Shown here: piece after piece, positions 45,996 to 55,454 of the stretch
Layout: each line of letters begins with the position of its first letter
How positions within the stretch are numbered: position 1 is the stretch's first letter
Source of the DNA: an uncultured Hydrogenophaga sp.
GTDB lineage: Bacteria > Pseudomonadota > Gammaproteobacteria > Burkholderiales > Burkholderiaceae_C
NCBI RefSeq assembly: GCF_958439165.1
Contig: NZ_OY288134.1
Coordinates: 1 to 64,000, forward strand
Direction of reading: 5' to 3'
Length of the DNA stretch: 64,000 nucleotides
Program-made: the position numbers and the translations under genes
Notes under the pieces: model-generated
Told to the model about the DNA's origin: nothing
What the model saw: the letters and a program-made list of their open reading frames with translations, nothing else
Database searches by the model: none

Positions 45996-48900
45996 ATGGA
46001 CCTGCCCAAACTCACACCCGGCAAACGCCACACGCTGCCCCACCCCGGCGGATCGGCCGACGCCCTGCTGCTGGCCCAACTGGCGTCGCGCGAGCGCGCT
46101 GCTTCGCGCCTGACGGCCATCGTCACGGCCGATGCCAACGATGCCCAGCGCCTGATCGACGAGCTGGCCTTCTTCGCTCCGGACCTGCGCGTCACCCTGT
46201 TCCCCGACTGGGAAACCCTGCCCTACGACACCTTTTCGCCGCACCAGGACCTGATCAGCGAGCGGCTGGCCACGCTGTGGCGCATCTCCCAGCGCGACCA
46301 CGAAGCCGGCGCCGATGTGGTGCTGGTGCCCGCCACCACCGCGCTCTACCGGCTGGCGCCGCCCTCTTTCCTGGCCGGCTACACCTTCGAATTCAAGGTG
46401 CGCCAGAAGCTCGACGAGGCGCGCCTCAAGGCCCAGCTGACCCTGGCCGGCTACAACCATGTCACGCAGGTGGTGAGCCCGGGTGAATATGCGGTGCGCG
46501 GTGGCCTGATCGACCTCTTCCCCATGGGCAGCCTGGTGCCGTACCGGGTCGACCTGTTCGACGACGAGATCGACAGCATCCGCACCTTCGATCCCGACAG
46601 CCAGCGCAGCCTGTATCCGGTGCCCGAGGTGCGCCTGCTCCCTGGCCGCGAATTCCCCATGGACGACGCGGCGCGCGCCCTCTTCCGCAGCCGCTGGCGC
46701 GAGCTGCTCGAAGGTGACCCGACCAAAAGCCGCATCTACAAGGACATCGGCAACGGCGTGGCCACCGCCGGCATCGAGTACTACCTGCCGCTGTTCTTCG
46801 AGGAAACCGCCACCGTCTTCGACTACCTGGGCGAACAGGCCACGGTGGTGCTGCACGGTGATCTGGAGCCGGCTTTCCAGCGCTTCTGGCAGGACACCCG
46901 CGACCGCCACCGCCTGCTGCAGGGCGACCCGGACCGCCCGGTGCTGCCACCGGAGGCGCTGTTCCTGCAGGCCGAGCAGTTCTACACGCTGGCCAACCAG
47001 CATGCCCAGCTGGCCCTGCGACCCGGTGTGGGCGATGTGATCCACAGCGCCTTCGTGCAGACCCTGCCCACGCTGTCGGTGGTGCGCGGCGCCGAGGACC
47101 CGCTGGCCCACCTGCAGGCCCATCTGCGCCGCAGCCCGAACCGGCTGCTGCTGCTGGCCGAGAGCGACGGCCGCCGTGAAAGCCTGCTCGACTTCATCCG
47201 GGCCAGCGGCATGAGTCCGCCGGTGTTCGACTCGCTGGTCGAATTCCAGGCCAGCGACGAGAAGGTCGGCATGGCCACGGCTGCGCTGACGTCGGGTTTT
47301 GCCTGGGTCGAAGGCGGGATCGACTTCGTCACCGAGACCGAACTGTTCTCGGCCGGCCCCACCACCCGCCGCCGCCGCAAGCAGGAACAGGTCAGCGACG
47401 TCGAAGCGCTCATCAAGGACCTCTCTGAACTGAATGTGGGCGACCCGGTGGTGCACACCCAGCACGGCATCGGTCGTTACCGGGGTCTGGTCAATCTCGA
47501 CATGGGCGAGAAGAACGCCGACGGCTCGGCCGCGCTGCAGGAATTCCTGCACCTGGAATACGCCGACAAGGCAGTGCTGTACGTGCCGGTGAGCCAGCTG
47601 CAGCTGATCGGCCGCTACACCGGCGTGAGCGCCGACGAAGCGCCGCTGCACAAGCTGGGCAGCGGCCAGTGGGAAAAGGCCCGCCGCAAGGCCGCCGAAC
47701 AGGTGCGCGACGCCGCGGCCGAACTGCTCAACATCTATGCCCGCCGCGCCGCGCGCCAGGGCCACCCGTTCCGCTACTCGCCGCAGGACTACGAGGCCTT
47801 TGCCAACGACTTCGGCTTCGACGAGACCGCCGACCAGCGTGCTGCCATCCACGCGGTCATCCAGGACATGATCAGCCCGCGCCCGATGGACCGTCTGGTC
47901 TGCGGCGACGTGGGTTTCGGCAAGACCGAGGTGGCCCTGCGCGCCGCCTTCGTGGCCGTGACCGGCGGCAAGCAGGTGGCGTTTCTGGCGCCCACCACGC
48001 TGCTGGCCGAACAGCACTACCAGACGCTGGTGGACCGCTTTTCCAAGTGGCCGGTGAAGGTGGCCGAGATGAGCCGCTTCCGCACCCAGAAGGAGATCAC
48101 CGCCGCCATGAAAGGCATCGCGGACGGTTCGGTGGACATCGTCGTGGGCACCCACAAGCTGCTGAGCGAAAAGACGCAGTTCAAGAACCTGGGTCTGCTC
48201 ATCATCGACGAGGAGCACCGCTTCGGTGTGCGCCATAAGGAGGCCATGAAACAGCTGCGTGCCGAGGTGGACGTGCTGACCCTGACCGCCACCCCCATTC
48301 CCCGCACCCTGGGCATGGCCCTGGAAGGCCTGCGCGACCTGAGCGTGATCGCCACCGCACCGCAGCGCCGGCTGGCCATCAAGACCTTCGTGCGCAGCGA
48401 GGGCCAGGGCGTCATCCGCGAGGCGGTGCTGCGCGAGCTCAAGCGCGGCGGACAGGTCTACTTCCTGCACAACGAAGTCGAGACCATCGAGAACCGCAAG
48501 CAGAAACTCGAAGAGTTCCTGCCCGAGGCCCGCATTGCCGTGGCCCACGGCCAGATGCCCGAGCGCGACCTGGAGCGCGTGATGCGCGACTTCGTGGCCC
48601 AGCGCTACAACGTGCTGCTGTGCTCCACCATCATCGAGACCGGCATCGACGTGCCGACCGCCAACACCATCGTCATGAGCCGCGCCGACAAGTTCGGCCT
48701 GGCCCAGCTGCACCAGCTGCGCGGACGGGTGGGCCGCAGCCACCACCAGGCCTACGCCTACCTGCTGGTGCCCGACATCGAGAGCCTGACCAAGCAGGCC
48801 CAGCAGCGGCTGGACGCCATCCAGCAGATGGAGGAGCTGGGCAGCGGCTTCTACCTCGCCATGCACGACCTGGAGATCCGGGGCGCCGGCGAGGTGCTGG

Positions 48901-49478
48901 GCGAGAACCAGAGCGGCAACATGCTGGAGGTCGGCTTCCAGCTCTACAACGAGATGCTGTCGGAGGCCGTGCGTTCGCTCAAGGCCGGCAAGGAGCCGGA
49001 CCTGCTGAGCCCGCTGTCGGTCACCACCGACATCAACCTGCATGCGCCCGCCCTGCTGCCCAACGACTACTGCGGCGACGTGCACCTGCGCCTGTCGTTC
49101 TACAAGAAGCTGGCCACCGCCAAGTCCACCGACCAGGTCGATGCGCTGCTGGAGGAGATCGTCGACCGCTTCGGCAAGCTGCCCCCGCAGGCCCAGACCC
49201 TGATCGATGTGCACCGCCTGCGCGTGCTGTCGCAGCCTTACGGCGTGGTCAAGGTCGATGCGGCGGCCGGTGTCATCCACATCAGCTTCCGCCCCAACCC
49301 GCCGATCGAGCCGATGCGCATCATCGAGCTGATCCAGAAGAACAAGCACATCAAGCTGGCCGGCAACGAGAAGCTGCGCATCGAGAGGTCGCTGCCCGAG
49401 GTCAAGGACCGGGTGCAGCTGGTGCGCGACGTGCTGCGCTCGCTCGGCCAGCCCGTGACCACCGCACAAACCGCCTGA
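45996..49478 (+). CDS. mfd: Transcription-repair coupling factor Mfd
   Basis: ATP-driven translocase that dislodges stalled RNA polymerase and recruits UvrA. The 1160-residue protein (E. coli 1148) has a UvrB-like N-terminal module (LFPDWETLPYDTFSPHQDLI and PGEYAVRGGLIDLFP) and an RNA-polymerase-interaction domain (LNVGDPVVHTQHGIGRYRGL). The helicase motor has Walker A VCGDVGFGKTEVALRAAF, DEEHRFG and TATPIPRTL. The TRCF domain lies at the C-terminus. ATG 45996 matches the usual Mfd start distance. Confidence 0.97.
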   Translation: MDLPKLTPGKRHTLPHPGGSADALLLAQLASRERAASRLTAIVTADANDAQRLIDELAFFAPDLRVTLFPDWETLPYDTFSPHQDLISERLATLWRISQRDHEAGADVVLVPATTALYRLAPPSFLAGYTFEFKVRQKLDEARLKAQLTLAGYNHVTQVVSPGEYAVRGGLIDLFPMGSLVPYRVDLFDDEIDSIRTFDPDSQRSLYPVPEVRLLPGREFPMDDAARALFRSRWRELLEGDPTKSRIYKDIGNGVATAGIEYYLPLFFEETATVFDYLGEQATVVLHGDLEPAFQRFWQDTRDRHRLLQGDPDRPVLPPEALFLQAEQFYTLANQHAQLALRPGVGDVIHSAFVQTLPTLSVVRGAEDPLAHLQAHLRRSPNRLLLLAESDGRRESLLDFIRASGMSPPVFDSLVEFQASDEKVGMATAALTSGFAWVEGGIDFVTETELFSAGPTTRRRRKQEQVSDVEALIKDLSELNVGDPVVHTQHGIGRYRGLVNLDMGEKNADGSAALQEFLHLEYADKAVLYVPVSQLQLIGRYTGVSADEAPLHKLGSGQWEKARRKAAEQVRDAAAELLNIYARRAARQGHPFRYSPQDYEAFANDFGFDETADQRAAIHAVIQDMISPRPMDRLVCGDVGFGKTEVALRAAFVAVTGGKQVAFLAPTTLLAEQHYQTLVDRFSKWPVKVAEMSRFRTQKEITAAMKGIADGSVDIVVGTHKLLSEKTQFKNLGLLIIDEEHRFGVRHKEAMKQLRAEVDVLTLTATPIPRTLGMALEGLRDLSVIATAPQRRLAIKTFVRSEGQGVIREAVLRELKRGGQVYFLHNEVETIENRKQKLEEFLPEARIAVAHGQMPERDLERVMRDFVAQRYNVLLCSTIIETGIDVPTANTIVMSRADKFGLAQLHQLRGRVGRSHHQAYAYLLVPDIESLTKQAQQRLDAIQQMEELGSGFYLAMHDLEIRGAGEVLGENQSGNMLEVGFQLYNEMLSEAVRSLKAGKEPDLLSPLSVTTDINLHAPALLPNDYCGDVHLRLSFYKKLATAKSTDQVDALLEEIVDRFGKLPPQAQTLIDVHRLRVLSQPYGVVKVDAAAGVIHISFRPNPPIEPMRIIELIQKNKHIKLAGNEKLRIERSLPEVKDRVQLVRDVLRSLGQPVTTAQTA

Positions 49479-49523
49479 CGCGGCGCCTGACGCATCGCCT
49501 GATCCAACGCCTTCACCTGCCCC

Positions 49524-50249
49524 ATGACATCGCCCCACACCCCCTCCCCCGGCCTGACCGTGCGTGGTTTCACGCCGCCGCTGAAGCTGTCCGACTTCAA
49601 GCTGATCGCCTTCGACATGGACTCGACGCTGATCAACATCGAATGCGTGGACGAGATCGCCGATGCCGTGGGCCGCCAAGCCGAAGTGGCCGCCATCACC
49701 GAAGCTGCCATGCGCGGCGAGATCACCGACTACAAGGACAGCCTGCGCCGGCGCGTGGCCCTGCTGCGCGGCGTGACGGTGGCCGACATGGAGCGCGTGC
49801 TGGCCGAGCGGCTGCAGCTCAACCCTGGCGCCCAGACCCTGGTGCAGGCCTGCAAGGCCGCCGGCCTGAAGGTGCTGCTGGTCTCCGGCGGCTTCACCTT
49901 CTTTGCCCACCATGTGCGCGACCGGCTGGGCATCGACTTCGTGCGGGCCAATGTGCTGGAGCTGGAGAGCGGAGCCCACTGCGGCCAGCTCACCGGCCGC
50001 ATGGTCGACCAGCCATGGGGGGACATCTGCGACGGCGCCGAAAAACGCCGTACCCTGCTGGAGGTGGCCTCGCTGCTGGGCATCGAACCGCGCCAGTGCA
50101 TCGCCATGGGCGACGGCGCCAACGACCTGCCCATGATGGGCGTGGCCGGCCTGTCGGTGGCCTACCACGCCAAGCCCGCCGTGCGCGAGCAGGCCATGGT
50201 GTCCATCGAGCAGGGCGGCCTGGACCGTCTGCTGGAAGTGCTGCGCTGA
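49524..50249 (+). CDS. serB: Phosphoserine phosphatase
   Basis: Last step of serine synthesis. The 241-residue HAD-superfamily enzyme has motif I FDMDSTLINIECVDEIA, motif II in VLLVSGGFTFFA, a lysine in GAEKRRTLLEVA and motif III MGDGANDLPMMGVAG. It lacks the extra N-terminal ACT-like region of some SerB proteins. It is 45 bases after mfd on the same strand. Confidence 0.94.
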   Translation: MTSPHTPSPGLTVRGFTPPLKLSDFKLIAFDMDSTLINIECVDEIADAVGRQAEVAAITEAAMRGEITDYKDSLRRRVALLRGVTVADMERVLAERLQLNPGAQTLVQACKAAGLKVLLVSGGFTFFAHHVRDRLGIDFVRANVLELESGAHCGQLTGRMVDQPWGDICDGAEKRRTLLEVASLLGIEPRQCIAMGDGANDLPMMGVAGLSVAYHAKPAVREQAMVSIEQGGLDRLLEVLR

Positions 50250-50274
50250 AGCCGCAGCACCTGGGGTGTGCGGG

Positions 50275-50634
50275 TCAGCCGCCCGCCCGTCGCACCGTGT
50301 GGCCGGCCTTCTGCAGCCAGGCCATGACGCGCTCGACATGGTCGCCCTGGATCTCGATCACACCGTCCTTCACCGTGCCACCGGTGCCGCACACCGCCTT
50401 GAGCTGCTTGCCCATGGCGGCCAGCGGCTCGGGCAGCAGCAGAACGCCGCGCACCACCGTCACCGTTTTGCCGCCCCGCCCCTGCGTGGAGCGCGAGACC
50501 CGCACCACGCCGTCGCCCTGCGGCAAGGCCGGTGCACCGCAGCGGCAGCTGGCCAGCGGCTGGCGGCACTGCGGACACATGCGGCCAGCCCCGGTGGAAT
50601 ACACCAGCCCGGTGGATGACGATGTCTTTTTCAT
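50275..50634 (-). CDS. yciH: SUI1/YciH-family translation factor with Cys-rich insert
   Basis: 119-residue eIF1-like protein that may check start-codon recognition. The SUI1 core has DGVVRVSRSTQGRGGKTVTVV, LLPEPLAAMGKQLKAVCGTGG and VKDGVIEIQGDHVERV, ending in GHTVRRAGG. Between the N-terminal LVYSTGAGRM and the core lies CPQCRQPLASCRC, four cysteines that could bind zinc and that E. coli YciH lacks. The start is ATG 50634; ATG 50643 would add three residues. Divergent from the helicase gene. Confidence 0.9.
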   Translation of the reverse strand: MKKTSSSTGLVYSTGAGRMCPQCRQPLASCRCGAPALPQGDGVVRVSRSTQGRGGKTVTVVRGVLLLPEPLAAMGKQLKAVCGTGGTVKDGVIEIQGDHVERVMAWLQKAGHTVRRAGG

Positions 50635-50685
50635 GGCCGGCATGGTAGCCGGCCGCATACTGGCGGACCCGAACGCCATCCACCC

Positions 50686-51984
50686 ATGAACTTCTCTTAC
50701 CTGGGCCTGATGCCCTCGCTGGCCGACAGCGCCCGCGCGCTCGGCTTCGACGCGCCCACCCCCATCCAGCAGGCGGCACTCCCCCCGGCCCTTGCCGGTC
50801 GCGACCTGCTCGCGACCGCGCCCACCGGCTCCGGCAAGACCGCCGCCTTTGCCCTGCCGCTGCTGCAGCGGCTGCTGTCCACTCCGGTGCCGCAGCGCCG
50901 CACCCGTGCCCTGGTGCTGGTGCCCACGCGGGAACTGGCCGCCCAGGTGGGCGAGGTGCTGCGCGCCCTGGCCCAGCCGCTGAACGCCGGACTGCGGACC
51001 GCCGTCCTGTTCGGTGGCGTGTCGATCAACCCCCAGCTCATGGGCCTGCGCGGCGGAGCCGACCTGGTGGTGGCCACCCCGGGCCGGCTGCTGGACGTGG
51101 TGCGCCACAACGCCCTGCGGCTGGACTCGGTGCAGACCCTGGTGCTGGACGAGGCCGACCGCCTGCTCGACCTCGGCTTTGCCGCCGAACTCGACGCCGT
51201 GCTGGCGCTGCTGCCCACGCAGCGACAGACGCTGATGTTTTCCGCCACCTTCGACGACCGCATCCGAGCCCTGGCCGAACGCCTGCTGGGCGACCCGCAG
51301 CACATCGACCTGCCGGCCGAAGGCGCCGATGCGCCCCCTGTGATGCAGCGTGCCATCAGCGTGGACGGTGCCCGGCGCACCGCATTGCTGCGGCACCTGC
51401 TGGACACCCTTCAGCCGGAGCGCACCCTGGTGTTTGTCGCCAGCCAGCACGCAGCCGACCATGTGGCAGCGAAACTGAACCGGCAGGACCGTTACGCAAC
51501 CCCGTTTCACGGCGGCCTGAGCCAGGGAGCGCGCCAGGAGGTGCTGGCCGAATTCCGCCAGAAGCGCTGGGACGTGGTGGTCACCACCGACCTCGCGGCG
51601 CGCGGCCTGGACATCGAGGACATGCCGCTGGTGGTCAATTACGACCTGCCCCGCTCTGCCGACGACCATGTGCACCGCATCGGCCGTACCGGCCGTGCCG
51701 GCCGCAGCGGCCAGGCCATCAGCTTCGTCACCCCGGCTACGCAGGCGCAGTGGAACCTGATCCAGAAGCGCCAGGGCATGAGCCTGCCGCTGGAAGAGCT
51801 GCCCGGGTTCGAACCCACCGAACCGGTACCGGTACCGGTACCGGTGCCGGTGCCGGCCGGCCAGGCGGGTCATGACGGAACCGGCGGCGTCAAGGGCAGG
51901 CGCCCGAGCAAGAAGGACAAGCTGCGGGCGGCCGCAGCAGCGGCAGCCGGCGGTACGCCCGCGGTCAAACCACCTGGTCGCTGA
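50686..51984 (+). CDS. DEAD-box RNA helicase, RhlE-like
   Basis: 432-residue ATP-dependent helicase. It starts with Q-motif region GFDAPTPIQQAALPPAL and Walker A APTGSGKT. It continues with PTRELAAQVGEVL, TPGRLLD, DEAD in LVLDEADRLLD and SAT in LMFSATFDD. The C-terminal domain has VFVASQHAADHVA, TDLAARGLDI and HRIGRTGRAGR. A linker of five Val-Pro units encoded by tandem hexanucleotides precedes a short basic tail with KKDKLRAAA. The closest type is RhlE; the substrate is likely rRNA or mRNA. The 3' end overlaps the convergent GST by 20 bases. Confidence 0.9.
   Translation: MNFSYLGLMPSLADSARALGFDAPTPIQQAALPPALAGRDLLATAPTGSGKTAAFALPLLQRLLSTPVPQRRTRALVLVPTRELAAQVGEVLRALAQPLNAGLRTAVLFGGVSINPQLMGLRGGADLVVATPGRLLDVVRHNALRLDSVQTLVLDEADRLLDLGFAAELDAVLALLPTQRQTLMFSATFDDRIRALAERLLGDPQHIDLPAEGADAPPVMQRAISVDGARRTALLRHLLDTLQPERTLVFVASQHAADHVAAKLNRQDRYATPFHGGLSQGARQEVLAEFRQKRWDVVVTTDLAARGLDIEDMPLVVNYDLPRSADDHVHRIGRTGRAGRSGQAISFVTPATQAQWNLIQKRQGMSLPLEELPGFEPTEPVPVPVPVPVPAGQAGHDGTGGVKGRRPSKKDKLRAAAAAAAGGTPAVKPPGR
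51823..51852 (+). repeat. Tandem hexanucleotide repeat in the helicase linker
   Basis: Five head-to-tail hexamers, three CCGGTA and two CCGGTG, encode alternating Pro-Val. A change in copy number would alter the linker length by two residues per unit and keep the frame. Confidence 0.9.
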
Positions 51985-52600
51985 TGACCTGCGTGGTGGG
52001 GCGGCTCCCGACAAACGACGGACGCTGCTCCATGCGGTCGCTGTAGGCCGCCAGGTCCGGATAGCGCTGCGGCCAGTCCAGATGGGGCCACCGGACCTTC
52101 AGGTAACCCAGCAGGGTCCCGGTGGCCACATCGGCCAGCGTGAAGGCCTGGCCCACACAGAATTCCCGCCCCTCGACCACGCGGGCCAGCTCCCGGAGTG
52201 CTCCGTCCACCTTGCGCTGTTGCCGCTCGATCCAGGGCTGGCTGCGGTGTTCCTCGCCGCGGGCGTTCTCGAACAGCTGCAGGATGAGCGCGTCGCACGC
52301 GCCGTCGCAGATCACCTCGAAGCGCTTGACCGCGAACCGGGCATCGAGGTCGTCTGGCATCAGGGGCGGCTCGGGGTGCCGGGCCTCGACCCACTCATTG
52401 ATCAGCCGCGACTCGAACACGCTGCTGCCGTCCGGGCAGATCAGCACCGGCAGTTTTTCCAGCGGGTTCCAGCGCGGCGTCTGGGTGGTGCTGTCCCAGG
52501 GAACCTCCGTGATGAGTTCGAACGGAATGCCCTTTTCTGCCAGCTGGATGCGCACCTTGCGCGCATACGGACTGGGCCTGGCACTGAGAAGCAGGTACAT
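51965..52600 (-). CDS. Glutathione S-transferase family protein
   Basis: 211-residue cytosolic GST. The N-terminal thioredoxin-like domain (about 1-75) has the Ser/Pro-rich active-site loop in LLSARPSPYARKVRIQLAEKG and LEKLPVLICPDGSSVFESRLI, which holds the cis-Pro and glutathione-binding Glu-Ser. The C-terminal helical domain (about 85-205) has VGQAFTLADVATGTLLGYL. It resembles YibF/Tau-like bacterial GSTs; the substrate is unknown. ATG 52600 begins the conserved domain. The 3' end overlaps the helicase gene by 20 bases. Confidence 0.88.
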   Translation of the reverse strand: MYLLLSARPSPYARKVRIQLAEKGIPFELITEVPWDSTTQTPRWNPLEKLPVLICPDGSSVFESRLINEWVEARHPEPPLMPDDLDARFAVKRFEVICDGACDALILQLFENARGEEHRSQPWIERQQRKVDGALRELARVVEGREFCVGQAFTLADVATGTLLGYLKVRWPHLDWPQRYPDLAAYSDRMEQRPSFVGSRPTTQVISDQVV

Positions 52601-52707
52601 GGTCCATCTCCGGAGAACGGCCTTCAGTGTCCGCGCAGCCCGCATGCACCGCCATTGCCGTGCGCTGAAGGCAGGCTTGCACGGCGTTGCAGCCGGACAG
52701 GCGTGGA

Positions 52708-54759
52708 TCAGCTGCCCCGATCAGGCGGGTGCAGGCCGGTTGGACCGCCACGGGCGGCGTTCAGCACCCGTTCGATGCTGCGGCAGAGCTCCTCCACCGT
52801 GTCCGGCTTGTGGAGCAGCTCGGCCACGCCGACCTGCGAGCTGCGGTGCCGGAGTTCATCGCTGATGTAGCCGGAAGCGATCACCACCGGCACCCGGTGG
52901 CCGGCCTCCCGGATGGCAGCCACCAGATCAAGCCCCGACATGCCGGGCATGTTGTGGTCGGTGATGCAGAGGTCGAAGCGGTCGGCCCCCGCTTCCAGGG
53001 CCTGCAGGGCGTCGGCAGGCGAGTCGCAGGTGAGCACCTGGTAGCCGCTGCGTTCCAGGAAGCGGCGCACCAGAAAGGCCATCGACTCGTCGTCGTCCAC
53101 ATACAGGATGCGTGAAACCGACGCGCTGACCGACACCGGCACTGGCACCACGGCGGTCGGGTGCTCCGGCCGCTCGGCGCTCCGTTCGGCGCTGTGGGCC
53201 GGGAACCAGATGAAAAACCGGGTCCCGACGCCCGGTTCGCTGGCCACGCGCAAGGTGGCACCGTGTTCGGCCAGGATGCCGTGCACCACAGCCAGACCCA
53301 GCCCGGTTCCCTGGCCTACCGGCTTGGTGGTGAAGAACGGCTCGAAGATGTGCGACAGCGTGGCCGAGTCCATGCCGCTACCGTTGTCCCGCACCACCAG
53401 CTGGATGCCTGTGCCGGTCCAGCCGCAAGGCCGCAGCACTTCCAGCTCGCCCGGACCCGCGGGATCGATGTCGCCCTGCCAGCGGCGGGCCGTCACCGTC
53501 ACCAGCCCACCGGTCCGGCCCTTGAGGGCCTGCAGGGCGTTGCCGGTGAGGTTGAGCAGCACCTGCTCGATCTGGGTGGGGTTGGCCATGAGCGGCGGCA
53601 GATCCGGATCGACCTCCAGCAGCAATTGCGCGCCAGGCGGTACGGCAGCGCGCAGCATGGCTTCGGCTTCGTCCAGCAAGGCGGGCAGCCAGACCACCGA
53701 ACGCTCGTGGCTCTGACGCCGACCAAAAGCAAGGATCTGCTGGACCAGATCGCGGGCGCGCCGGCCGGCCTTGCGGATCTCCTGCAGGCTGACCGTGCCG
53801 GCACTGGTGCCCGAGTCGGCCAGCGCCAGCTCCACATTGCCCAGGATGGCTGCCACGATGTTGTTGAAGTCGTGCGCAATGCCGCCGGCCATGGTGCCCA
53901 GCGCCTCCATCTTCTGGGACTCCCTCAGCTGCAGCTCCAGGGAACGCCGCTGCAATTCGGCCCTGACCTCATGCGCCAGCGAACGCAGCACCATCACCGC
54001 ACCACTGCGGTCACCGGCCTCGTCGAACAGGACCGAGACCGACACCTGAACCTGCTCGATCGAACCGGTGCGCGAGACCAGTTCGACCGGAGCTAGATGC
54101 TGGTCCCGAGCGATGTGCACCATCGTGTCCCGGATCAGCTGCTGCGGCGCAGGTGTGTCGCCGGGCTTCCAGCGGACGATGTCGGACAGTGGGCGCCCCA
54201 GCGCCAGCGCCCGGGGCCACGCGGTCAGGTCGGCAGCCACCTGGTTCATGAAGAGCACGCTGCCGTTCAGGTCGGTGGCCACGACGCCTTCGGCAATGCC
54301 CTGCAGCACCGTGTCCAGCCATTCACTCTGCTGGCGCATCTCGAATTCGGCCACTTGCCGACGCCCGACCTCACGCTTGAGCGCATCGATCTGGTGGTTC
54401 AGCGCGACAAACTGCGAGTTGCCCAGCCGCAGCTCGCTCAGCCGGCACCACAGCGTTGCGTGCCCCTGGTCCCCAGGAGGCTCCAGCAGTGCGATTTCCA
54501 CCCGGCAGGGCATGACCCGCCCGTCGGCGGCCAGAAAGTCCAGCCGCCCCGGCGTCGGTACCGTGCTGCGCAGGCCCTGACGGATCAGCGCCGTGCAGCT
54601 GGCCGCATCACCCCGGACCAGCGACGCGAGCTGCTCGACTTCGGCCCCGGGTGTGGTGCGCCCCAGCATGCGCAAGGCGGCCCGGTTGGCCTGCAGCAGC
54701 TGCCCTGTCTCGTCGATCAGTAGAACCGGATCCGGCCATGCCAGGAACAGCCGGTCCAT
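52708..54759 (-). CDS. Soluble hybrid histidine kinase: two PAS, kinase core, C-terminal receiver
   Basis: 683 residues, no membrane helix. PAS 1 (about 3-110) begins FLAWPDPVLLIDETGQLLQAN, and PAS 2 (about 135-255) contains VLQGIAEGVVATDLNGSVLFMN. The kinase core has LGTMAGGIAHDFNNIVAAIL (phospho-acceptor His), NLTGNALQAL, DNGSGMDSATL and GTGLGLAVVHGIL. A linker VPVPVSVSASVS leads to a receiver domain (VDDDESMAFLVRRFL, phospho-acceptor Asp in LCITDHNMPGMSG). The start is uncertain: ATG 54759 places it 22 bases after the upstream gene; GTG 54789 or ATG 54807 would overlap. The HDFNN box marks the FixL/NtrB-like class whose receivers often act in phosphorelays. No output protein is adjacent downstream. 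Confidence 0.9.
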   Translation of the reverse strand: MDRLFLAWPDPVLLIDETGQLLQANRAALRMLGRTTPGAEVEQLASLVRGDAASCTALIRQGLRSTVPTPGRLDFLAADGRVMPCRVEIALLEPPGDQGHATLWCRLSELRLGNSQFVALNHQIDALKREVGRRQVAEFEMRQQSEWLDTVLQGIAEGVVATDLNGSVLFMNQVAADLTAWPRALALGRPLSDIVRWKPGDTPAPQQLIRDTMVHIARDQHLAPVELVSRTGSIEQVQVSVSVLFDEAGDRSGAVMVLRSLAHEVRAELQRRSLELQLRESQKMEALGTMAGGIAHDFNNIVAAILGNVELALADSGTSAGTVSLQEIRKAGRRARDLVQQILAFGRRQSHERSVVWLPALLDEAEAMLRAAVPPGAQLLLEVDPDLPPLMANPTQIEQVLLNLTGNALQALKGRTGGLVTVTARRWQGDIDPAGPGELEVLRPCGWTGTGIQLVVRDNGSGMDSATLSHIFEPFFTTKPVGQGTGLGLAVVHGILAEHGATLRVASEPGVGTRFFIWFPAHSAERSAERPEHPTAVVPVPVSVSASVSRILYVDDDESMAFLVRRFLERSGYQVLTCDSPADALQALEAGADRFDLCITDHNMPGMSGLDLVAAIREAGHRVPVVIASGYISDELRHRSSQVGVAELLHKPDTVEELCRSIERVLNAARGGPTGLHPPDRGS

Positions 54760-54781
54760 TGGAGACGACCGGCGTTCTCCT

Positions 54782-55312
54782 TCAGACACGGAAATACTCG
54801 CGGCCATCGGCTGCATCTGCCTCGGCGCTGGCCTTGAGATAGATGGTGACCCGACAGGTCGGCGCCCCCTGGGCAATGGTCTGGTTCAGCGCCACCTTGG
54901 CCCGTCCCAGGTTCTGCGCCGTGATGGTGCCGAACACGTTGGAGGTCATCATGCACATCGAGGGCCGGCCGAGCACCTTGTCCCCAAACGGGCAGGCCCG
55001 GTTGCCCAGCACGACGCGGTCTTCGGTCACCTCGATGACGTGGAAGTCACCCTGGATCCGCCGCTTGAGATCCACCAGCACAGCGACCACCTGATCGCGA
55101 TCGAGCTGCGGGGTGCCCAGCGCCTGGCGGTATTCGGCATCGATCCAGTCCCCCATCCGCTGGCCGACCACGCTGATGAACCCGGACGCCTCGCCGAGGC
55201 CGACCACGTTCTCCAGCGTTCCGGCCAGTTCGCGCACCAGGCTGCGCAGGAACAGATCCCGCTCCAGGGTGATTGAAGTCTCGCTGGGCTGTTTCGGTGC
55301 CGTGGCATTCAT
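54782..55312 (-). CDS. CPFG-motif protein, probably metanogen output domain 1 (MetOD1)
   Basis: 176-residue soluble protein. It shows an N-terminal helical part (TLERDLFLRSLVRELAGTLE), GEASGFISVVGQRMGDWID, and then a conserved core with NRACPFGDKVLGRPSMCMMT followed by SNVFG. A third cysteine sits in PTCRVTIYL. From memory this matches proteins annotated as metanogen output domain 1, which occur beside signal-transduction genes; I cannot confirm the match here. It is the first gene of a two-gene unit with the hybrid kinase, suggesting a sensory or regulatory partner. Clustered cysteines raise the possibility of metal, Fe-S or redox binding (inference). Confidence 0.6.
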   Translation of the reverse strand: MNATAPKQPSETSITLERDLFLRSLVRELAGTLENVVGLGEASGFISVVGQRMGDWIDAEYRQALGTPQLDRDQVVAVLVDLKRRIQGDFHVIEVTEDRVVLGNRACPFGDKVLGRPSMCMMTSNVFGTITAQNLGRAKVALNQTIAQGAPTCRVTIYLKASAEADAADGREYFRV

Positions 55313-55454
55313 GAAGCCTCCTGACAGACATCCTGCAGAGCCGGGATGGGCGTGTAACCAAAACCGGGGACAACTGAACCCGAGTCGCCAATTTATGCCG
55401 AGTCACGCCGCAGGTCGAGAAAGACCCTGAATGTAAGAAGGCGTAAACAACATA

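Noticed and set aside
45912..50339. 1475-codon minus-strand open frame opposite mfd and serB
   Set aside because: It spans two real plus-strand genes and an intergenic region without any domain. It reflects codon bias, not a giant protein.
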